This document shows, one piece after another, positions 42,462 to 48,083 of a DNA stretch of 48,083 nucleotides (within the stretch, counting starts at the first letter, position 1; every line of letters starts with the position of its first letter). This DNA comes from Falciphora oryzae (lineage: Eukaryota > Ascomycota > Sordariomycetes > Magnaporthales > Magnaporthaceae), in the NCBI GenBank assembly GCA_000733355.1, contig JNVV01000023.1, forward strand, positions 76,552 to 124,634, given 5' to 3'. The notes under the pieces were generated by a model. The model worked only from the letters and a program-made list of their open reading frames with translations. It made no database searches and had not been told where the DNA came from. The position numbers were made by a program, and so were the translations under genes.

Positions 42462-43274
42462 ATGTCTAGGAGACCACCCAGAGGAGAATACATTGAGACG
42501 GTAGAGAAATTCTCCCCCGCGTTGCTCCGGGTGGACGCCCGTTTGGCACCCAGCACACAGCGGTCTTTGCGCGCCCCACAGATGGAGGCCAAACTCCCCA
42601 CGTCCTAGACACTAACACAGCTCCAACCCAACAGGACTCGGGCAACAAGGTGTCGCGCAAAGCCATCCTAGTTGGCACGCAGAACATCATGCTCGGCGGC
42701 AAGACCGTCATCCAGCCCGAGGTCATGATCAGGGGCGACCTGTCACGCACTGCCCCGTCGTCTTCGTCGTCGTCCTCTGCGGCTCCAGCCAGCAATACCG
42801 CCGTCACTGTTGGCCGCTACTCCTTCCTGAGCCGTGGTGTCTTCCTGCGACCACCTGGCCGTATCTACAAAGGGTTGGCGATTTTCCTGACCACCCCTAT
42901 TCCGGTTCACTCTGTTGCCTCCATGTATCCAGTCCCGGCTGACCACCCTGCATAGAGCCTTCACGTACATGCCTCTGCGCATGGGAGACCATGTCTTTGT
43001 GGGCGAGAGGAGCGTCGTCCAAGCTGCCACCATCGGCAGTCACGTGCACATCGGTCACAATGTCGTCATTGGCGAGTTCGCTATCATCAAGGACTACGTT
43101 CGCATCCTCGACGGCACCGTTGTCCCCGCCAACACGGTCATCCCCAGCTTCAGCATAGTCGCTGGCCAGCCGTCGAGGATCATCGGCGAGGTGCCCGAGG
43201 GAGATCACGAGGCCTTTGAGCTTAGAGAGCTCTACAGGACTGTCGGCAACAACCCCCAGCCGGCTGCTGTCTGA
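42462..43274 (+). CDS. DCTN5: Dynactin subunit 5 (p25) (three exons)
   Basis: Exons 42462..42500, 42635..42873 and 42956..43274 give 198 aa. Intron 1 (42501..42634) starts GTAGAG and ends CAACAG with a CTAAC branch site; intron 2 (42874..42955) starts GTTGGC and ends CATAG with a GCTGAC branch site. The weak donors are accepted because the spliced protein reads straight through the known family sequence: RGEYIET|DSGNKVSRKA, then YKG|AFTYMPLRMGDHVF. The body is a left-handed beta-helix of hexapeptide repeats (GSHVHIGHNVVIGEFAIIKD). p25 pairs with p27 at the pointed end of the dynactin Arp1 filament and links dynein to endosome cargo; in Neurospora I recall it as the ropy gene ro-12. A Ser-rich insertion (SSSSSSSAAPAS) lies at about residues 53-64. 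The protein is cytosolic. Confidence 0.92.
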
Positions 43275-43334
43275 TCCACCTTTGCGGGGCGGTGTCCCTT
43301 CGATGTTAGATACTCAGAATCGTCCTGATGGGAA

Positions 43335-43460
43335 GGGGTTTTGCGGAACCCCGGGAACGCCCTATTCTGAGGGCGGGTGAGACTCGGGGACGGGGCCTCG
43401 GAATAGTATCTCAACGCCCCTCTCGGCGTTCCGAGAGCGAGGCCTCTGAGGCCTCCAGAG
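43335..43460. repeat. Cluster of short perfect hairpins downstream of dynactin p25
   Basis: Three inverted repeats with 6-bp stems and 6-nt loops follow each other: GGGGTT/AACCCC (43335..43352), CGCCCT/AGGGCG (43358..43375) and AACGCC/GGCGTT (43413..43430). The last is enclosed by CTCGG/CCGAG (43397..43401 and 43431..43435). A repeated AGGCCTC follows (about 43440..43458). They lie 60-190 bp after the stop codon and could fold in the 3' UTR or mark a mobile-element remnant. Confidence 0.75.
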
Positions 43461-44063
43461 TTTCTCTGCGCCGGTGCTGCTCCGAGCAATCTGTGCTCTG
43501 ACAGTGTACATCCTCCATTGGGCGTACCATTCTCTCCTCGAGGCTGGATGCAACCATCATGGCAGAGATTGGGAGGTTGGGAAAGCCTATATCGAGTCAC
43601 ATCATAGACTTTACCGAGTTCTGAGGCGTTGAAACCGGCGAGGAATAGAAGTCAAGGCTCTGAGTTTGATAGTTGTGGAGTTGAACGTTGGGCAACTGTT
43701 GGGTAGTCTGCTCAACGGCCGGTACAGCAGCCACAACCAGAAGTCTATTCCAACGGTAACCGCTGATTCCTACAGTAGATGTCGCTGAACAACCAAAGTA
43801 TACGGCCCCGTTAGGGTGCTCTAGGCACTATGCCGCACTGCCAAAGTACGAACTAGAACATATAAGCGCGGACATTTCCCAGCTTTGGAATCTGGAATTC
43901 GAAAACTTCTGAACCAGAACACACTCCTCAGAGAGAATTGCCGTCACACCGCAGCTTCCAGCAGTCAATCAGCACGCACCGCCGCTCTGCAATCATCATC
44001 GTCGTCATCACCAGACCGACCTCAGATACCTTGTTCAGCTGGAACTACCATCCTCTGATCAAG
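43461..44063 (+). promoter_or_regulatory. Intergenic region with TATA box for the basic protein gene
   Basis: TATAAG at 43861..43866 lies about 200 bp before the ATG at 44064. The leader is rich in CA and CATC. No gene was recognised in between. Confidence 0.4.
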
Positions 44064-44999
44064 ATGAGCTCTTCTACTACTGGCAACAAGATGAGCTTCG
44101 CCAATCGCGTCGCTAAGGCAAAAGCGCGCAACGCCTACCGCCCCTGGGCCGCCCAGGGCGCCCGTGGTAACGCGCGGTCGGGACACGCGCAGGATGGCAA
44201 TAAAAGGAAGTCTCGCAAAGCGCGCCGCAATAAAGGCCGCCGCAAGAACTCTCCTCGCCTCCAGGGCTGCACGACCAACAGGTCCTCTGCTCACCCAACC
44301 CCGGAAAAAGCTGACTCCATCATGGAGGACGCCTTCCCCATCACTGCCTCGTCGCTAGCCAGCACCCCCCACCGGTCTCCTCAGAGCATAGCTCCGGCTG
44401 AAGGGCAGGCCGTCGATGAGGTTGACTCGCTGTGCTATGCGTTCGATCTGATGGACATCGATCCTCCTGTTCCACCCTCTGAGCCGGACTACGAGCCAGA
44501 GCCGATGGAGGTCGATCAGCCCGAAGTCACAATCACTACTGACGAGGGCCCCGTCGCCAATCTGGACGAAGTCAAGTCGCAACAGGTGGCGTCGGAAGGA
44601 AGGCGCTCCCGCACTGGAAGAGTGGCGAGCCCCTTCGCGGCTGAGGTGCTTGCCGGTCCCTCATCCTCCTCGCAAGAGGCTGGCATGCAGGCAGACGCTG
44701 TGCAGCCTCAAGGCAAGGCCAAGAACAAGAAGAAGAACCAACCGCTCAACAAGCACATGTCGGCCTGTCTGGACGGCCTCCGGCAGAGCTATCCCGACGT
44801 GTTCCTGAGCCCGGCTACGGCGCACGCCCGTGCTGTCGCTGCTGGTGCCGGTACCGCCTCTGACCGCTATCGCAGAGTCATGCGGGAGCCCGTGCAAGCC
44901 CCAACCAGCAAGAGGGATCCAAGCCCAGCGCCTCGCAGAGCGACCCACGACAAGGTGGCGTCGTCTCTCGTGGCTGACTGCTTCGGCCCTCGCTTCTAG
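44064..44999 (+). CDS. Unrecognised basic/acidic low-complexity protein
   Basis: Single exon, 311 aa from the first in-frame ATG; the open frame starts earlier but without ATG. Residues about 1-80 are strongly basic (KRKSRKARRNKGRRKNS), suggesting nucleic-acid binding or nuclear import. The middle (about 90-170) is acidic and proline-rich (MDIDPPVPPSEPDYEPEP). Another Lys-rich patch (KAKNKKKNQPLNKHM) is followed by a short ordered-looking segment (LDGLRQSYPDVFLSPATAHARAVAAG). No known domain was recognised. A second open frame in the same phase follows the stop (45009..45518), so the real gene could be longer through an unseen intron or could have lost its end. Confidence 0.5.
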   Translation: MSSSTTGNKMSFANRVAKAKARNAYRPWAAQGARGNARSGHAQDGNKRKSRKARRNKGRRKNSPRLQGCTTNRSSAHPTPEKADSIMEDAFPITASSLASTPHRSPQSIAPAEGQAVDEVDSLCYAFDLMDIDPPVPPSEPDYEPEPMEVDQPEVTITTDEGPVANLDEVKSQQVASEGRRSRTGRVASPFAAEVLAGPSSSSQEAGMQADAVQPQGKAKNKKKNQPLNKHMSACLDGLRQSYPDVFLSPATAHARAVAAGAGTASDRYRRVMREPVQAPTSKRDPSPAPRRATHDKVASSLVADCFGPRF

Positions 45000-45600
45000 G
45001 CTCGGTGAACCCTTCGCGGGGGGATCCGCGGCGCTCTGTCGACCACAGACATCGCCGAAGGCACGCTGTCGCTAATACCGCTAGCCACACTGCCGCCAGA
45101 GCAAACCACACCCAAGAAAAGGAAGCCGTTAAACCAGACGTGCTCTCCTCCTACCGCAACGACCCCACTCATCTCCTGCAAAGAACTGCCTAAGCGAAGC
45201 GTTCGGGAGACGCCGGTGAAGCCAAGAAGCCTGACACGCTGGCGAGCCGTGCACCCTGGAGTTCGTCCACCCTATCGGGTGTCGCTCCCTTTGCCTGTCC
45301 ACAAAACCCCGTGGCTGGCATCGTACCGATCACGAGTCTTCTCCACTCCTCAAGTCCTCCCGGCCCTCTACCACAAGGGTTCGCAGGCAGACTCTCCACC
45401 GTGTGATCTAGCGAGGTGTCCTGATCCTCGTGAACTCTCTCCACCAAGAAGTTCGGGACGTAGGCGCAATGAAGCCTTCGTGAACCAGAAATCCTACGTC
45501 GCTCCGCAGAAGCACTAGGTCGGCATAACAGAAAGTCACTACTGTTGCGGGTGCCGTATCACTATCTGTCGCTCCACAAGCAAAAGAGCAATCCAGAGCA
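45000..45600 (+). other. Open but ATG-less frame downstream of the basic protein gene
   Basis: In the same phase as the gene at 44064, and after TAG (44997..44999) and TGA (45006..45008), the frame stays open for 169 codons to a TAG at 45516..45518. The peptide is Pro/Arg/Ser-rich with a basic PKKRKPL stretch. It may be a severed C-terminal part or simply a chance frame. Confidence 0.3.
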
Positions 45601-45629
45601 AAAGACCCCCAGCCGCAAAGCAAACGACT

Positions 45630-46100
45630 GCCGCTCCCCACTACCAGCCGCGGAGACTAGCCATCTCTCGACGCTGACGAACAAGCTACTCCCCCACTAC
45701 CAGCCGCGAGCAGACTAGCCATCTCTCAACGCTGATGATCGATCAGGCGCGGAGGCTCGCCACCTCTCGACGCTGAAGAACAACCACACACAACCACTGC
45801 CAGCCCGCGGAGACTTGCCATCTCTCGACGCTGATGCACAACCAACCACCATCCCAGCAGAGCAGAGCCTTGCAAACTCTCGCCGCGCTGATGCCAGCAA
45901 TAAGAAGCGGAGATACGGTAGCTCGTTCTCTAGCCACCGCTGATGACACTCCCCACTGCCGGCCGCGGAGACTCTCCATCTCTCGACGAGCCGATGAACA
46001 TCCTTCCAGCCGACGCAGAAAGAGCCTGGTCAGCTCTAAGTCACGCTGATGCCAGCCGCAGCCAGAGACTTGCCATCTCGTGCCGCTGATGACACCCTCT
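45630..46100. repeat. Degenerate minisatellite of about 50-75 bp units
   Basis: Imperfect copies of CCGCGGAGACTAGCCATCTC followed by TCGACGCTGATGAACAA recur near 45648, 45702, 45748, 45807 and 45962, with further partial copies to about 46090. Units vary in length through insertions. No protein product is likely. Confidence 0.75.
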
Positions 46101-46224
46101 ACAATACTCGGTACCGACGATGATGACACCCGTCGCTGCTGCTGCTCTCTCGACACCTCGACATCCCTCTCTCTCTTCATGGCAGGGTCTGTATGCAAGG
46201 AGGAAATTTGCTTTTGCTGTTCCG

Positions 46225-46325
46225 TTCGCGTTTCCGTTGTTTCGTTCTGGTTTGAAGCGTCGTTGTTTTCTTCTGTTTTGAAGCGTCGTTGTTTCGTTCT
46301 GTCTCGAAGCATTGTTGTTTTGTGC
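46225..46325. repeat. Short tandem repeat, period about 26 bp
   Basis: Three diverged units of TTTGAAGCGTCGTTGTTTCG plus TTCTG start near 46251, 46277 and 46303 in a T/G-rich context. Confidence 0.65.
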
Positions 46326-46551
46326 TGTTTTGCTTGCTTTTACGAAAAAGAAAAGGGGTGACCCACCAAAAACATCTGCTGTTTGTCGTTGTCGTTTCTT
46401 TGTCTGTTTTGTCGCTGCTGTCGTCGTCGTCGTCGTTGTTTCTGTTGTCTTTTGCTTTTCCAAAATGAGAGGGGTCAACCCTCAAAAAAAAAAAGACGAA
46501 AAGAAGAAAAAAAAAGTCTGCTGTTATTCCCTGTCCTGTTTGTCTGTCCTA

Positions 46552-46600
46552 TTGGTCTGTTCTCTTGGTCTGTTCTCTTGGTCTGTTCTCTTGGTCTGCT
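46552..46600. repeat. 13-bp tandem repeat
   Basis: GGTCTGTTCTCTT is repeated about three times in tandem with partial copies on both sides, inside a T-rich stretch running to about 46660. Confidence 0.8.
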
Positions 46601-46710
46601 CTGTCGTTGAGTTTGTTGCTCAGTTCAGTTCTGCTGTCTTGTTCTGCTGTCCTGCCGTCTTGTCCTCATGATTTGTCCTCCTGTCTTGTTATGGCGTCTT
46701 GTTCTGTTTT

Positions 46711-46847
46711 ATTCACTGGATTTCTTATTTCATTAGACGGTCTAATCACTGGGCTTCGCATTTTCCACTTAGCTGATTCACTGGATTTCTTATTTCATTA
46801 GACGGCTTAATCACTGGGCTTTGTCCACTTAGCTGATTCACTGGATA
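46711..46847. repeat. Tandem duplication of a 60-65-bp unit
   Basis: Unit one is 46711..46775 and unit two is 46776..46835; both start ATTCACTGGATTTCTTATTT and end CCACTTAGCTG. They differ by a 5-bp indel and a few substitutions. A third partial start (ATTCACTGGATA) follows at 46836. Confidence 0.85.
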
Positions 46848-47588
46848 GAAACTGTCCATTTAAACATGCTCCCATTTCCACCCCTTCACCTAAAGCACTT
46901 CCCTAAACCTCATCTTCCCGCTTCACGGCTTCCTGCCAAGTAGCGCGCCATCCTGTCTTTCCGGAACTTTCCGATGCAGTCGTTGATGGACAGCTTATAC
47001 CAAAGTTGTGACTCGCCGACGAAAAGCTCGTGCATGTCTCGTTAAGTAACTGTTAGTTCTGACACTAACACCGGCCTTGATCTCTGTGTCCGTATAAACG
47101 ACCCGGACGAGGACCGGACGCTGACATTAAGCTTTATTATATGGGCAAAATCTGTATGGGACAAAATTAAAGAGCCAGGTGGACTCCAAACCGTTAAAGT
47201 CATCCTCCTCGTGGTGGAAAAAGGTGCTGGACACACCCGAACGGAGCATAAAGCTTCAGGGCAGGTTTGGTGGTAAATTGTTTTTTGGTTTTTTGTTTTT
47301 TGCTAGTTTTTTGGTGCTTGGAAACCCCTTTACCAACAAGTGCATTTAAAAGCTTAAAACGTTTGGTTAAAAAAGAACTAATTAACAGTTAAAATTTTGT
47401 TTTTATCAAGTTTTGCAAAAATTACATCAGATTTAAATTCGGAAAAAACCGTCGGTTTATAGCTTTTGTATGGAAAAAACAAAAAACACCTTTACCACCA
47501 AACACGCCCTCATAGTAGCGGATGCAAAAATCCAGTGATAGTAAATGCAAAAATTCAATAAATGGAAAAGTCCAGTAAGTACAACGAC
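46848..47588. other. AT-rich region with open fragments, possibly transposon-derived
   Basis: GC content drops here. On the minus strand a short frame (about 47042 down to 46935) reads LFVGESQLWYKLSINDCIGK and on the plus strand another (about 47050..47275) reads LTLSFIIWAKSVWDKIKEPG; neither has a proper start and they are in doubt. T-rich runs cover about 47279..47320. No family was recognised. Confidence 0.3.
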
Positions 47589-47889
47589 TGTTGGATTGCA
47601 CTGGCCTGTGCAGGCAATCGGCAGAGCCCAGAGAGAGTCGGATCCTCCGGTCCCGTGATCTCTGATCACGGGATCCGAGGACCCGCAAGCCCGCGGAGGC
47701 TGGGAGCAGGGGAAGGGCCCTTTGGTGATCTGGATCATGTATATATAGCCTCCCTTCTGCTCCCTCTCTGGCAGATAGATCCCTTTCCTCTTCGTGCACA
47801 ATAGATTATGATTCCTCTGATATAAGGGATCATTGTTCACCCTGTTTTGGAGATCTCCGAGCCCACAGGAGTACATACTCCTACCAACA
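47589..47889 (+). mobile_element. Second solo LTR of the same family, with 5-bp target duplication
   Basis: The 301-bp element starts TGTTGG and ends CCAACA and is flanked by a perfect ACGAC duplication (47584..47588 and 47890..47894). Its 3' half matches the reverse complement of the LTR at 20377..20668. A TATATATAG near 47740 and the following conserved block are in the expected promoter/R/U5 order on the plus strand. The U3-like half holds a perfect 10-bp stem hairpin (TCCCGTGATC/GATCACGGGA, loop TCT). No internal element genes are present. Confidence 0.9.
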
Positions 47890-47894
47890 ACGAC

Positions 47895-48083
47895 CTTGGT
47901 AACGAATGCAAAAATTTAATTAATAGGAAAATTTAATAATCAAATGGGATAGCAACTATTGGACCTCGTTATCCGCCGCATGCATTCGGAAGGACTTGAA
48001 GGATTAGGTATCACGGGACCCTCGATCCCGGAGCCCGAAATCCTCGGGGCTCGAGCAGGAAACCGGCTTTTCCGTAGTTTGTC
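47895..48083. other. AT-rich flank at the window edge
   Basis: A stretch at about 47904..47940 (AATGCAAAAATTTAATTAAT) resembles the left flank of the LTR at about 47544..47570 (AATGCAAAAATTCAATAAAT). The sequence after 47960 may start another element that continues beyond the window. No gene was recognised. Confidence 0.3.

Noticed and set aside
47650..47673. Perfect 10-bp stem hairpin as a separate terminator
   Set aside because: It lies inside the solo LTR, and the related LTR has a comparable hairpin, so it belongs to the element.

Overview
This window looks like a stretch of nuclear chromosome from a filamentous ascomycete (Pezizomycotina, most likely Sordariomycetes). The evidence is short introns of about 65-180 nt with GTAAGT-like donors and CTAAC-like branch points, GC-rich coding regions, a HET-domain gene, an F-box protein, a fungal GMC oxidoreductase, an Osh4/Kes1-type oxysterol-binding protein, a dynactin p25 subunit and several small secreted Cys-rich proteins. 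No rRNA, tRNA or CRISPR was recognised. Species assignment is not possible from the sequence alone. Exon structures were worked out by hand from splice signals and reading-frame continuity. Family names rest on motifs recalled from knowledge, not on searches.

Region 1 (1-4.2 kb) holds a decaying tandem array of one unrecognised small gene. One intact copy lies at 1014; damaged copies and fragments lie near 2.95, 3.55, 3.65 and 3.95 kb. Where the exon-intron junction is kept, the intron splits a TAA stop codon. Region 2 (4.8-12 kb) holds a frameshifted membrane-protein remnant, a secreted Ser/Thr-rich surface protein (6815-8251), a small two-TM protein and a secreted GMC flavoenzyme with a 21-bp internal duplication. 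Region 3 (12-20.4 kb) holds a 1089-aa protein with many CxxC pairs (minus strand), a gene-poor stretch with a degenerate 20-bp minisatellite, and an F-box protein behind a long pyrimidine-rich leader.

Region 4 (20.4-25 kb) starts with a solo LTR with perfect 5-bp target duplications, ending 99 bp before a three-exon small secreted protein gene. A second secreted 8-Cys protein and a single-pass membrane protein with a lectin-like beta-propeller follow. Region 5 (26-36.2 kb) holds the HET-domain protein, a 160-aa protein with a duplicated motif, the Osh4-like protein, and a PR-1/CAP-family secreted protein with a Pro-rich linker and a 25-nt last exon.

Region 6 (36.2-48 kb) is mostly non-coding. 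It contains a TATA-bearing secreted-protein pseudogene broken by several frameshifts (about 40977-41380), dynactin p25 (42462-43274), a cluster of regular hairpins just downstream of it, and an unrecognised basic protein (44064-44999). It ends in an AT-rich tail packed with minisatellites and a second solo LTR of the same family in opposite orientation.

Taken together, conserved housekeeping genes (dynactin p25, Osh4) are interspersed with secreted or surface genes, decayed genes and retroelement scars. That is the pattern expected of a dynamic accessory segment of a fungal chromosome. There is no biosynthetic gene cluster and no operon-like organisation.
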